Source: Acidimicrobiaceae bacterium (GTDB lineage: Bacteria > Actinomycetota > Acidimicrobiia > Acidimicrobiales > Aldehydirespiratoraceae). From it: a DNA stretch of 42,871 bases. The stretch lies in the NCBI GenBank assembly GCA_016845585.1, contig JAERSO010000149.1, positions 1 through 42,871 of the forward strand, read 5' to 3'. Each line of letters begins with the position of its first letter. Within the stretch, counting starts at the first letter, position 1. The position numbers and the translations under genes were made by a program. Under the pieces are notes generated by a model, which had not been told where the DNA came from, searched no databases, and worked only from the letters and a program-made list of their open reading frames with translations. This document shows positions 1 to 8,001 of the stretch, one piece after another.

Positions 1-1
1 C

Positions 2-1198
2 CTCCTGCGCCGGACCACGTTCGGTCCGCGGCCCGGGCACGTCGACTCGATGGCCCACCGGCCGCTCGGCGACCTCGTCGACGAGATCCTGTCCGACACC
101 GCTGATCGGGCCACGGGACTGGACCTGGTCGAGCCGGCCGAGGACGCCGAGGATCAGGTGATCGCGTGGTGGCTCGACCGACTACGCGACCCACGCGCCG
201 GCCTGCACGAGCGGATGGTGTGGTACTGGCACGGACACTTCACCACGGCGATCGGCAATGTCGGCGCCCGCCTGATGTGGGCGCAGCACCGACTCGTCCG
301 TGACCACGCGCTCGGGAACTTTCGCAGCCTCACGCGAGCAATGCTCGAGGACGGCGCCATGCTCGTGTATCTCGACGGCGATGGTTCCCGGGGAGATCAG
401 CCGAACGAGAACCTCGCCCGCGAGTTGATGGAACTCTTCACGCTCGGTATCGGCAACTACACCGAGGACGACGTGAAGGCCGCGGCACGGGCGCTGTCGG
501 GCTTCTGGGTCGACTGGGAGAGCGCCGAGGTCACCTTCGAGCCCGAAGAGCACTACGACCGGCCGGTCTCGTTCCTCGGCGTACGGACTCGGTTCTCCGC
601 GATCGACATCGCGGATGCGGTGTGCGACCAACCGGCGTGTGCCCGCCACGTCGCCCGTCGTCTGCACCGGCACCTCGTCGGCGTCGACCCGGCCGACGAC
701 CACCTCGATCACCTCGCGCACGTCTTTCGAGACGCCGACCTCGAGATCCTTCCCCTCGTGGAAGCCATCGTTCGTGGGGACAGCTTCTGGGACAACCGCC
801 GTGCGCGGTCTCGCCAACCGGTCGAGTGGTTGATCGCCGCCACCGCGGCGCTCGGGGCCGACGACGTGGACTTCGATCCCTGGGAGCTGGAGATCAGCGG
901 CCAGCTGCCGTTCAACCCGCCCAATGTCGCGGGCTGGCCCGAGGACGACCGGTGGGTCGGGGGCAGCCAGGTGCTCGGCCGAATCGGTCGAGTGCTACAG
1001 CTCTCCTGGGAGGAGCTGATCGACACCGACCTCGAACCGTCGGTCGATGCCGTCCTCGAGCGGTGCTCGATCTGGACCGTCTCCGACACGACCAGGGCTG
1101 CCCTCGACCAGGCGGCCGGAGCCCAATCCGAATACGAGCAGCGGCTCGAACTGCTCTTCGCGCTCACGCTCGCCTCGCCCGAATTCGCGCTCGTCTGA
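2..1198 (+). CDS. DUF1800 family protein, 5'-truncated by the window edge
   Basis: The frame is open from base 2 with no stop, and the residues before the first ATG (base 50) read LLRRTTFGPRPGHVD, which is how DUF1800 proteins begin. The real start is therefore upstream of the window. The core motifs WYWHGHF, LMWAQHRLVR and NENLARELMELFTLGIGNYTE are those of the DUF1800 family, whose members are usually secreted or periplasmic and have no settled biochemical role. The C-terminal part (FNPPNVAGWP) is also typical. The stop lies 15 bases before a DUF1501 gene. DUF1800 and DUF1501 genes are very often adjacent, which supports both calls and suggests the two products work together. Seen: motifs and pairing. 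Unknown: substrate or function. Confidence 0.92.
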   Translation, partial: LLRRTTFGPRPGHVDSMAHRPLGDLVDEILSDTADRATGLDLVEPAEDAEDQVIAWWLDRLRDPRAGLHERMVWYWHGHFTTAIGNVGARLMWAQHRLVRDHALGNFRSLTRAMLEDGAMLVYLDGDGSRGDQPNENLARELMELFTLGIGNYTEDDVKAAARALSGFWVDWESAEVTFEPEEHYDRPVSFLGVRTRFSAIDIADAVCDQPACARHVARRLHRHLVGVDPADDHLDHLAHVFRDADLEILPLVEAIVRGDSFWDNRRARSRQPVEWLIAATAALGADDVDFDPWELEISGQLPFNPPNVAGWPEDDRWVGGSQVLGRIGRVLQLSWEELIDTDLEPSVDAVLERCSIWTVSDTTRAALDQAAGAQSEYEQRLELLFALTLASPEFALV

Positions 1199-1213
1199 AC
1201 GGAAACCGCCACC

Positions 1214-2524
1214 ATGACCACATCACCTTCGTCGCCGTCTCTGTCCCGCCGCCAGATCCTCGGCCTGATGGGTATCGGCGGCGGTGCTGCATCCGCCGCC
1301 GGATATGGGCTGCTCTCGCCACGCAATCAAGGCGACGCCTCGAGCTTCTTCCCGCAGCAGTCCCGGGTCACCGGGCCGGCAGTCGCCCCGGTGGCCGAGC
1401 CGATCATTGCGAACCGCGACGTCGGAAACCATCTGCTGATCGTCGTCGAACTCCGGGGCGGAAACGACGGCCTCGCCACCGTCGTGCCGGAGTCCGGCCG
1501 GCTGCGGGATCTCCGTCCGAACCTCGCGGGAAACACGGACAGCGCACCGGTCCCCTTTGCCGACGGCACCGGGCTTCATCCCGCACTCGCACCGCTTCGT
1601 GACCGCGGGCTCGCCGTTGTCCAGGGAATCGGCACATCCAACCCCGATGGATCGCACTTCGAGATGGAAACCCGCTGGTGGGAGGGAGACGGGTCGGGAC
1701 AGGCCGGCCTCCGGACGGGGTTCCTCGGCCGCCTGTGTGACCAGCTCGATGTCGGCGCTGCGGTGACCGGCCTGTCCCTGGGGGCCGGTGCGTCACCGTT
1801 CCTGATCGCCGAGAAGGCGACGACGATCGGACTGCCCGACCCGTGGGCCGGCTGGTTTCTGAACGAACCGGACCCCTGGTACCAGAACCTCCGCCGCGGA
1901 CTCGAGCGACTCGGCGACGGCCAGGCCGCAGAACCCCCACGCTTTCGCGCCGCCCGGGCCGGAGTCGAGAACACGCTTGCGTTCGGCGAAGTGCTCGGTT
2001 CGCTCGATGACGAGGAGGAACGCGGGTTCCCCCAGACCGAACTCGGGTATCAGCTGCAGCTCGCGGCGGGTCTGCTCGACAGTGACCTCGGCGTGCGGGT
2101 GCTGCACGTCCCCTTCGGCGGGTTCGACACCCACGACGAGCAACCGTGGGGCCACGACGAACTCATGAACGATCTCGGCCCGTCCGTCGCCGCGCTCCAG
2201 GACGACCTCGCCACCCGGGGCCTCGCCGACCGGACACTCATCATGACGACGAGCGAGTTCGGTCGCCGGCCCGAGGAGAACGGCGGCGGCACCGATCACG
2301 GCACCGCCGGCCCGGGTCTGCTGTGCGGACCCATCACCCCGGGGCTCCATGGCGAGGCACCGAGCCTCGACCGTCTCGACGGCGACGGGAACCTTGTGGC
2401 CACGACCATGGTCGAGGAGTACTACGCCACCATCGCGGAGGGTTGGCTGGGGATTCCGGCGTCATCGGTGCTCGCCGGCGGCGCGCCACGAACGACCTTC
2501 AGTGCCGACCTGTTCACCGGTTGA
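1214..2524 (+). CDS. DUF1501 family secreted protein with Tat-type signal
   Basis: This 436-aa protein begins with SLSRRQILGLMGIGGGAASAAGYG. The SRRQILG stretch followed by a glycine/alanine-rich hydrophobic segment is a Tat export signal, so the protein is expected outside the membrane as a folded, possibly metal-containing enzyme. LLIVVELRGGNDGLATVVP and the C-terminal EFGRRPEENGGGTDHGTAG are hallmarks of DUF1501, which belongs to the alkaline-phosphatase/sulfatase-like superfamily. The HG and DH residues late in the protein are candidate metal ligands. It follows the DUF1800 gene by 15 bases and is almost certainly cotranscribed. The pair is common in Planctomycetes, Proteobacteria and Acidimicrobiia. 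The enzymatic activity is not established. Confidence 0.93.
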   Translation: MTTSPSSPSLSRRQILGLMGIGGGAASAAGYGLLSPRNQGDASSFFPQQSRVTGPAVAPVAEPIIANRDVGNHLLIVVELRGGNDGLATVVPESGRLRDLRPNLAGNTDSAPVPFADGTGLHPALAPLRDRGLAVVQGIGTSNPDGSHFEMETRWWEGDGSGQAGLRTGFLGRLCDQLDVGAAVTGLSLGAGASPFLIAEKATTIGLPDPWAGWFLNEPDPWYQNLRRGLERLGDGQAAEPPRFRAARAGVENTLAFGEVLGSLDDEEERGFPQTELGYQLQLAAGLLDSDLGVRVLHVPFGGFDTHDEQPWGHDELMNDLGPSVAALQDDLATRGLADRTLIMTTSEFGRRPEENGGGTDHGTAGPGLLCGPITPGLHGEAPSLDRLDGDGNLVATTMVEEYYATIAEGWLGIPASSVLAGGAPRTTFSADLFTG

Positions 2525-2545
2525 TCATGCCGCTACCGTGCAGGC

Positions 2546-3373
2546 GTGCCGATCATCGCAATCGTCAACCAGAAGGGCGGCGTGGGCAAGACCACGGTCG
2601 CATTGGGCCTTGCGGCCACTGCGTGGTCGCGGGGTCTCGACAGCCTGGTGATCGACCTGGATCCCCAGGGCAACGCCACCACGGGCCTCGGGGTCTGGGA
2701 TCCCCCGTTCAGCGTCGACCAGGCCCTGGCCGAGGAACGGCCGGGTTCGATCGCCGGCCTGCGCATCGCATCCGGCTGGCCTGACGATGGCGGTCAGCCG
2801 CCGTCGGTCGTCCCGGCAACACCCGCCCTCGCCATGCGCGAACCTCAGCTCCTCACCGATCCGATCGGCGCCAACGACCGGTTGTCAGTCGCCCTCAGCG
2901 GAATCCAGCACGATCTGGTCATCATCGACTGTCCGCCATCGCTCGGGCTCCTGACGGTCAATGGCCTCTTCGCCGCCGACCGTGCGCTCGTCGTCACCGA
3001 ACCCGGCGCGTGGGCATCCGACGGCGTCGGGCAGATCCTCCGCACCGTCGAACGGATCGCCAGCCGCCGACCGGCACCGCTCGAGGTCGCCGGCGTCGCC
3101 GTCAACCGCCTCGGTCGTACCCGAGACGCCAAGTACTGGGACCAGCAACTCCGCGACGACCATGGCGACATCGTGCTTCCCCCGATCCATCTCCGGGCGG
3201 CGATTCCCGAGGCTTCGGCCGCCTCGTTGCCGATCCACGCGCTCGGCACCCGCCCCGGCGCAGCCGAGGCCGCGGCGGAGTTCGATCAGCTCTTCGACCT
3301 CGTTCTTCCGAAGCCGGACGCGTTGCCAGAGCCGGTACCCATGCCCACCACGGAGGTCGCCCATGGCGTATGA
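2546..3373 (+). CDS. ParA family partition ATPase
   Basis: This 275-aa protein begins at a GTG, with MPIIAIVNQKGGVGKTT following directly. KGGVGKTT is the deviant Walker A motif of ParA/MinD-type ATPases, with its signature lysine near the start. VIDLDPQGNATTGLG is the Walker A' region and LVIIDCPPSLGLLTVNGL is Walker B. These ATPases dimerise on ATP, bind nucleoid DNA or membrane, and position cargo such as plasmids, chromosome origins or protein clusters. No parB follows. Instead the stop codon is overlapped by a small membrane-anchored protein (3363-3647), so this is more likely an orphan ParA placing a protein cargo than a chromosome-partition ParA. The cargo is unknown. Confidence 0.93.
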   Translation: MPIIAIVNQKGGVGKTTVALGLAATAWSRGLDSLVIDLDPQGNATTGLGVWDPPFSVDQALAEERPGSIAGLRIASGWPDDGGQPPSVVPATPALAMREPQLLTDPIGANDRLSVALSGIQHDLVIIDCPPSLGLLTVNGLFAADRALVVTEPGAWASDGVGQILRTVERIASRRPAPLEVAGVAVNRLGRTRDAKYWDQQLRDDHGDIVLPPIHLRAAIPEASAASLPIHALGTRPGAAEAAAEFDQLFDLVLPKPDALPEPVPMPTTEVAHGV

Positions 3374-3647
3374 CCCACAGGCCAACCGCCGGCGCCCCAA
3401 GCCCGATGCGGAGGATCCCGCACCCGTCGACGCTCTCATGGGCGAAGCGACCGAGCCCGCCGACACGCCGGCATCACCACCCGACGATCCACCGCCGGAA
3501 CCAGCGGTCACTCCCGCGCCCGCCGACCCGCCGTCGGACAAGCTGCTCGTCAGCTCCGGCGTGATCAGCGCGGCGGGCGGGATCATGGCGCTGATGGTCG
3601 TGCGCCATCTCTGGAAGCGCCATCAGCGGAGCGAAACGCCCGAGTAG
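3363..3647 (+). CDS. Small Pro/Asp-rich protein with one membrane helix, coupled to parA
   Basis: This 94-aa protein starts at an ATG inside the last codons of the ParA gene (ATGGCGTATGA, an 11-base overlap), so its translation is probably coupled. Residues 1-60 are disordered and rich in proline, aspartate and alanine. They are followed by a single hydrophobic segment (VISAAGGIMALMVVRHLW) and a short basic tail. I recognise no family. The layout (long acidic linker, one C-terminal helix, positive tail) fits a tail-anchored membrane partner of the ParA ATPase, but that is inference from position and composition only. The first start in this frame lies far upstream inside parA and is unlikely. 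Confidence 0.7.
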   Translation: MAYDPQANRRRPKPDAEDPAPVDALMGEATEPADTPASPPDDPPPEPAVTPAPADPPSDKLLVSSGVISAAGGIMALMVVRHLWKRHQRSETPE

Positions 3648-3656
3648 CGCCTCAGG

Positions 3657-4541
3657 TCAGCCGGCCGCCGCGAGGTAGGCGGCCTCTTCAGCGGCTTTGC
3701 GGGCCTGCCGCTTCGCCACCTCGGCCGTGCCCTCCGGGCACTGATCGGCGTAGGGGCACCAGCCACAGAGCGGGCCGGTGCGCGGCTCGAACTCGTCGCT
3801 GTCGCACGAAGTGTTGATCGCCTGCCACGTGGCACTCAGCTTCTCGACGACACCGTCGAGCTCGGGCTGAGTGACGTCGATCCCCACGGGACGCTGGCCC
3901 AGATAGAGCAGGCGGGCTCTCACCGGCATCTCGCCGGTGGCTTCCTTGACTGCCGCGGCATAGAGCAGGACCTGATCGAGACGGGCCCGCCGGTAGCGCG
4001 GAGCGGGAGCCCGACCCGACTTGTAGTCGGTGACGACGAGACCGTCGCCTTCCTCCTCCAGGCGATCGACGATGCCGCGGAACGGCACGCCACCGAGCTC
4101 GGCTTCGACATCCTGCTCGGTGGCGCGGACGTCGACCCTCGTCGGATCCTCCAATGTCCAGAGACCCTCGATGGCCTGCCACGCCTTCCAGCGGAAGTGG
4201 CGACTGCGCTCTTCGTCGTAGCCGAGCGCCTGGTAGTCGTCATCGATCTCGACGTCGGGCCATTCCTGGCGGGCGATGAGCTTGGCCGCATCGGGAGTGC
4301 GTTCAGCAGCCGGCTTTTGCATCAGCAACTCGAGCACGCGGTGTGCGAAGCTCCCGGCGAGCGCCGCCTCGCCGGGTGGGTCGGGCAGGCGCTCGACATA
4401 GCGGAACCGCCAGCGGCGCGGGCATTGCTCGAACGTGCCGGCTCCCGACGGCGACAGACGCGGTGGCGGCGTGGGCACGCCGATCTCACGGATCGACTCC
4501 ACCGGTGCCAACCGGTCGTGTTCGTCGGGTTCGAGTTCCAC
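3657..4541 (-). CDS. RecB/Cas4-like PD-(D/E)XK nuclease with a probable Fe-S cluster
   Basis: This 294-aa protein starts at GTG. LSPSGAGTFEQCPRRWRFRYVERL is the N-terminal signature of the RecB-like PD-(D/E)XK family (PDDEXK_1). The nuclease core follows as GIVDRLEEEGDGLVVTDYKSG, where the D and K of DYKSG are the catalytic D-x-K pair and QVLLYA is the RecB motif helix. Cys40 and the C-terminal CGWCPYADQC provide four cysteines in the arrangement that holds a 4Fe-4S cluster in AddB and Cas4. No helicase or cas gene is nearby, so it is a standalone nuclease, probably for DNA end processing or repair. It lies downstream of, and co-directional with, the oxygenase reductase. Confidence 0.9.
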   Translation of the reverse strand: MELEPDEHDRLAPVESIREIGVPTPPPRLSPSGAGTFEQCPRRWRFRYVERLPDPPGEAALAGSFAHRVLELLMQKPAAERTPDAAKLIARQEWPDVEIDDDYQALGYDEERSRHFRWKAWQAIEGLWTLEDPTRVDVRATEQDVEAELGGVPFRGIVDRLEEEGDGLVVTDYKSGRAPAPRYRRARLDQVLLYAAAVKEATGEMPVRARLLYLGQRPVGIDVTQPELDGVVEKLSATWQAINTSCDSDEFEPRTGPLCGWCPYADQCPEGTAEVAKRQARKAAEEAAYLAAAG

Positions 4542-4543
4542 GT

Positions 4544-4557
4544 CTGTAGTTCTACAG
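4544..4557. promoter_or_regulatory. Short perfect palindrome upstream of the nuclease gene
   Basis: CTGTAG-TT-CTACAG is a perfect 6-2-6 inverted repeat just upstream of the nuclease GTG start (4541) and downstream of the reductase stop (4592). It is too short and too poor in G+C to be a convincing terminator. It could be a repressor site for the nuclease gene. No known operator family is claimed. Confidence 0.35.
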
Positions 4558-4591
4558 CACGGGTGTGACAGTTGGCGGATGATCCATCCGC

Positions 4592-5659
4592 TCAGCCGGT
4601 CAACCGATCCGCCGGCGGAACCTGGGCGGCCGACTGGGCGAAGTAGCCCTCCACGTGCACCCGATCCGGGGTCGCACCGAGCGCGTTGACAGCTTCTCGG
4701 CAGTCGTCGACGAACTCCGGGGAGCCGGCGATGAAGACCGTGTGACCCGAGAGGTCGTCGAACATGTCGGGCAGGACCGTGGGGATTCGTCCGTGCCTCT
4801 TGGCACCCTCCGGTGCGTCATCGCCCGTGTAGGTGATGACCGCGTTGAACTTGCGGTGCTTGAGGGTCCAGAACGCGAACATCCCCTCGTCCACCTCGTC
4901 GTCAACGCCACGGGCCGAGAAAACGATCGTGACCGGGTGAGTGAACCCCCGACGCAACGCGGCGTCGGTCAGCGCCATGATCGGAGCGAGACCGGAGCCC
5001 GACACCAGGCACAGCACCGGCGTGTCGGTGGCCGGGTCACCCACGAACGTTCCGTACGGACCGGCCAGCGTCACCCGAGCACCCACCGCCAACTCGTCGT
5101 GCACCCAGCCGCTCGTGGCGCCGCCTTCCACCCGGGCGATGAGCAGATGGATCTCCCCGTCGGGCCGTGGTGCATTGGCGATCGAATACGGGCGCGGCGG
5201 AGCACCGGCACGTTCGTCACCGAGCATCACGTACTGGCCGGGCCAGTACCGCAGATTCTCGCCGAGCGGCCTGAGCCGGACCTCGACGATCTTCGGTGTG
5301 CGGGGAAGGATGTCGGTCACGGCGAACGACACCCGTTCCTTGGGCGGGAACAGTCTGGGCTTCGCATCGTCGGTGCCGAACTCGATCGACACCACCGGCG
5401 AGACCGGCTTGGCCATGCACATGAGCCCATAGCCCTCGTCCCGCTCATCGGGACTGAGGGCCATGTCGAGCACGATTCCCTGGTCGATCTCACCGTCGGT
5501 GACGAGGGTCTTGCACTCGCCACAGGCTCCGGCTCGACAGTTGTTGGGCATGACGAAGCCGGAACGCTCGAGCGCGGCGAGCACGGTGTCGCCGGATCGG
5601 CAGTCGACTTCCTTGCCCGATGGTTCGAGCCGGATGGTGGAGTTCACGTTCTCAGGCAA
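4592..5659 (-). CDS. Oxygenase reductase: 2Fe-2S ferredoxin fused to FAD/NAD(P)H reductase
   Basis: The 355-aa protein has an N-terminal plant-type ferredoxin domain with Cys41, Cys46, Cys49 and Cys81 (CRAGACGEC and MCMAKP). A ferredoxin-NADP+ reductase module follows, with FAD motif RPYSIANAP and NAD(P) motif LVSGSGLAPIMAL. This domain order is that of electron-transfer reductases of soluble diiron and Rieske oxygenases (MmoC-, TmoF-, BenC-like). The gene abuts the diiron protein: the TGA of that gene is followed directly by this TTG start. An alternative GTG start at 5647 would shorten the protein by four residues and cannot be excluded. It very probably passes electrons from NAD(P)H to the diiron hydroxylase. 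Confidence 0.92.
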   Translation of the reverse strand: MPENVNSTIRLEPSGKEVDCRSGDTVLAALERSGFVMPNNCRAGACGECKTLVTDGEIDQGIVLDMALSPDERDEGYGLMCMAKPVSPVVSIEFGTDDAKPRLFPPKERVSFAVTDILPRTPKIVEVRLRPLGENLRYWPGQYVMLGDERAGAPPRPYSIANAPRPDGEIHLLIARVEGGATSGWVHDELAVGARVTLAGPYGTFVGDPATDTPVLCLVSGSGLAPIMALTDAALRRGFTHPVTIVFSARGVDDEVDEGMFAFWTLKHRKFNAVITYTGDDAPEGAKRHGRIPTVLPDMFDDLSGHTVFIAGSPEFVDDCREAVNALGATPDRVHVEGYFAQSAAQVPPADRLTG

Positions 5660-6685
5660 TCAGAAGACGGGGATGATGTCTTCCATCTCGATGTCGGTGA
5701 TCTCCTTGCCGTCGATTCCGACCTCCGGAATCGCCGGGAACGGGATGTCGTAGCGGTCGAGCACACCCTTCAGGTTGAGGATCGCCTGACGCCAGTTCTC
5801 CTTCTTCGTCTCATAGTCGGGAATGTGGAACCCGGCATCGCGGGCGACGGCCTCACAGGCCCGCTGGACCTCGATGAAGTCGTCCGGGAGATCCCAGAAG
5901 TCAGTGGGCGGCTCGAACAGCACGGCCGACAAGAAGAGATAGCCGGCACGCACCTGCTTGGTGATCGTGTCGCGATCGGTGAGGTCGAGTTTCGGGTAGT
6001 CGCGCTCCATCAACGTCATGCAGATCGCCATGTGGCGGCCTTCGTCGCGCCCGATGTTCTTGAACGCGTCCTGGAAGACGGGCTCGCGTGCTCCTTCGGC
6101 CATCTGGTGAAAGATCGTGGCGGCCGCGATCTCGCCCATCAAGAAGGACGAGAACAGCACGGCGAGCGAGTACTTCGGGACGGCCTGCTTGTAGCCCTCC
6201 CAGTACCGGCCACCGTTGAAGTACAGCCACTTGGCGTTGCGCTGGGCCTTCATGCCGAGTTCGGTCTTCGGCTCATACGTGAGCGGGTCGTCGTAGCCGA
6301 GGAGCTTGGTGATGGCGAGGCCACACATGTGCTCATGGTTCTGCTCGTCCTGGGTCACCGAGAAGAAGCAGCGACGAACGGCGTCCTCCTCGTGGGCCTC
6401 GTAGCTCTTGATCATGGCGCTGGCGAACACCGGGGGTGCCGACGCGTCGAAGACCGACAGCAATGTCCACCAATACGCCATGGCCTCACGCTCTTCCCAG
6501 CTGTAGCTCTCGACGTCGAAGGTGTCCCACGGCAGCGCGGCGGGGTCCCAGACCTCGCGGCGGCTCGCCTCGTACACCTCCTCCATCTTCTCGGTGCCCT
6601 TGTGCCAGCTCAGCGGAAAGACGTTCGGCTGCTCTGTCTCGGGTGGAAACTCGGTCGTATGTGCGATTTTCGGGTGGTTGGCCAT
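5660..6685 (-). CDS. Ferritin/RNR-R2-like diiron oxygenase (hydroxylase component)
   Basis: This 341-aa protein has two carboxylate-bridged diiron half-sites. The first is an upstream Glu region (SYEAHEEDAVRR) with DEQNHEH. The second is GEIAAATIFHQMAEG with RDEGRHMAI. The paired DExxH motifs are those of ferritin-like oxygenases and ribonucleotide reductase R2. The start at 6685 (MANHPKIAH) is preceded by a good AGGAG six bases upstream; an in-frame start further upstream would overlap the divergent dehydrogenase gene. The protein is shorter than hydroxylase alpha subunits of multicomponent methane/toluene monooxygenases (about 500 aa), and no beta, gamma or effector subunit is encoded here. 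It therefore looks like a single-subunit hydroxylase served by the adjacent reductase. The substrate is unknown. Confidence 0.82.
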   Translation of the reverse strand: MANHPKIAHTTEFPPETEQPNVFPLSWHKGTEKMEEVYEASRREVWDPAALPWDTFDVESYSWEEREAMAYWWTLLSVFDASAPPVFASAMIKSYEAHEEDAVRRCFFSVTQDEQNHEHMCGLAITKLLGYDDPLTYEPKTELGMKAQRNAKWLYFNGGRYWEGYKQAVPKYSLAVLFSSFLMGEIAAATIFHQMAEGAREPVFQDAFKNIGRDEGRHMAICMTLMERDYPKLDLTDRDTITKQVRAGYLFLSAVLFEPPTDFWDLPDDFIEVQRACEAVARDAGFHIPDYETKKENWRQAILNLKGVLDRYDIPFPAIPEVGIDGKEITDIEMEDIIPVF

Positions 6686-6766
6686 CGGGGTCTCCTGCGT
6701 TTCAGTTCGTTCCTTCACGGGCGCGAATTTGCGTCTTGCGGTCACACAAGCAGGTCCACCAAAACT

Positions 6767-6787
6767 CGTTAAGGGTCTAACGACCCT
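6767..6787. promoter_or_regulatory. Nested inverted repeats in the oxygenase/dehydrogenase divergent promoter region
   Basis: Two overlapping inverted repeats share sequence here. CGTTA-AGGGTC-TAACG occupies 6767-6782, and AGGGTC-TAAC-GACCCT occupies 6772-6787. They sit between the divergent diiron-hydroxylase and alcohol-dehydrogenase genes, about 50 bases before the dehydrogenase start. Such a site could bind a dimeric repressor (TetR or GntR type) controlling both genes. No regulator gene is adjacent, so the regulator would be encoded elsewhere. Confidence 0.5.
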
Positions 6788-6833
6788 GTAGTGGGTTCGA
6801 TTCCGTACGCCCATCGGGCTACGTTTCCCGGCC

Positions 6834-7934
6834 ATGAAGACACGCGCCGCAGTTGCCTACGAAGTGAACGGCCCCTGGGTCATCGACGAGTTCGAGATCG
6901 ACGACCCCGGTCCCGAGGAGATCCTGGTGAAGATGGCCTATGCCGGCCTCTGCCACTCCGACGAACATGTTCGTATGGGCGACTTCACCGCGGATGTGCT
7001 CCCCATGGTTTGCGGTCACGAGGGGTCCGGCGTTGTTGCGGCGGTCGGCCCAGGGGTTCGCGGCCTCGAGGTCGGCGATCACGTGGCGGCCTCCTTCATC
7101 CCCTCGTGCGGCCGGTGTCCGTCGTGCGCGGAGGGAATGCAGTACCTCTGCGACAATGGTGCGGAGATCCAGCGGGGGAAGCCACGCCACCGCGGGACCA
7201 ACGGGATGGTGCCGGCGATGAGCGGTATCGGCACGTTCTCCGAGTACTCGGTCGTTCACGAGAACTCGATCGTGAAGGTCGGCGACTGGTATCCCCTCGA
7301 CGCCGTGGCGCTGTGTTCGTGCGGCGTCGCCACCGGTTGGGGATCCGCGGTCAATGTCGCCGGTGTCAGTGCCGGCGACACGGTGGTCGTGATCGGCACC
7401 GGCGGCATCGGCATGAACGCCGTGCAAGGCGCCGCGATGGCGGGTGCAGCCAACATCATCGCCGTCGACCCGGTCGAGATGAAGCGTGAGTTCGCCCAAA
7501 CCCTCGGCGCCACACACGCCGTCGCCTCGATCGAGGATGCCGGCCCACTCGTCGAGGAACTGAGCTGGGGGCGCGGCGCCAACCAGGTGCTCCTGACCGT
7601 CGGGGATGCCACGTCCGACCTGTTTGCGCCGGCGATGGCGCTCGTCGGGAAGGCCGGCAGCCTCACGCTCACATCGCTCAGTAACATCACGCAGAACGAG
7701 ATCACGCTGAACACCGTGGATCTGGCGATGATGGGCAAACACCTGCACGGGTCGATCTACGGCTACTGCAACCCTCGCAGCGACATTCCGAAGCTCCTCC
7801 GCCTCTACGACCAGGGAAAGCTCAAGCTCGACGAGCTCATCACCGCCCGCTACAAGCTCGACGACATCAACGAGGGCTACCGGGCCATGCACGCCGGCGA
7901 GAACATCCGAGCGGTGATCGACTACTCCCTCTGA
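6834..7934 (+). CDS. Zinc-dependent alcohol dehydrogenase, NDMA-dependent (mycofactocin-linked) type
   Basis: This 366-aa medium-chain dehydrogenase has the catalytic-zinc Cys and the His-Glu pair in YAGLCHSDEH and CGHEGSG. Structural-zinc cysteines are in CGRCPSCAEGMQYLC, and the nucleotide fold is VVVIGTGGIGMNAVQGAAMAGA. The N-terminus MKTRAAVAYEVNGPWVIDEFEIDDPGP and overall pattern match the actinobacterial NDMA-dependent alcohol dehydrogenases, enzymes with non-exchangeable NAD that are thought to need mycofactocin as electron carrier. No mycofactocin genes lie in the window. It is divergent from the diiron hydroxylase, which suggests sequential hydroxylation of a substrate and oxidation of the alcohol. 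The stop codon is the first part of a palindromic repeat. Confidence 0.9.
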   Translation: MKTRAAVAYEVNGPWVIDEFEIDDPGPEEILVKMAYAGLCHSDEHVRMGDFTADVLPMVCGHEGSGVVAAVGPGVRGLEVGDHVAASFIPSCGRCPSCAEGMQYLCDNGAEIQRGKPRHRGTNGMVPAMSGIGTFSEYSVVHENSIVKVGDWYPLDAVALCSCGVATGWGSAVNVAGVSAGDTVVVIGTGGIGMNAVQGAAMAGAANIIAVDPVEMKREFAQTLGATHAVASIEDAGPLVEELSWGRGANQVLLTVGDATSDLFAPAMALVGKAGSLTLTSLSNITQNEITLNTVDLAMMGKHLHGSIYGYCNPRSDIPKLLRLYDQGKLKLDELITARYKLDDINEGYRAMHAGENIRAVIDYSL

Positions 7935-7971
7935 GAAAGCACACTGGGGACAGACCCCATCGTGCTTTCTC
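7933..7971. repeat. Palindromic intergenic repeat, copy 1
   Basis: The arms GAGAAAGCAC-ac-TGGGG and CCCCA-tc-GTGCTTTCTC flank ACAGA. The dehydrogenase TGA stop overlaps the first bases. It is one of seven related palindromes in the window with a conserved TGGGG-N5-CCCCA heart. It can form a strong hairpin and may act as a terminator, though no T-run follows. Confidence 0.85.
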
Positions 7972-8001
7972 GGCGTCCGCTGTGGCCTAGGCTTCGTGCC
8001 C

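Noticed and set aside
3657..4541. Cas4 of a CRISPR system
   Set aside because: The nuclease and Fe-S motifs fit Cas4, but no cas gene or repeat array is in the window, and the longer N-terminus fits standalone RecB-like nucleases.
4655..6772. A 705-codon open frame on the plus strand across the oxygenase genes
   Set aside because: It is antisense to two genes with clear catalytic motifs, contains no recognisable domain, and such long mirror frames are normal in GC-rich coding DNA.
6770..6810. GGGTTCGATTCC resembling a tRNA T-arm
   Set aside because: There is no matching T-stem, anticodon arm or acceptor stem around it. The patch is better explained as part of the divergent promoter region.
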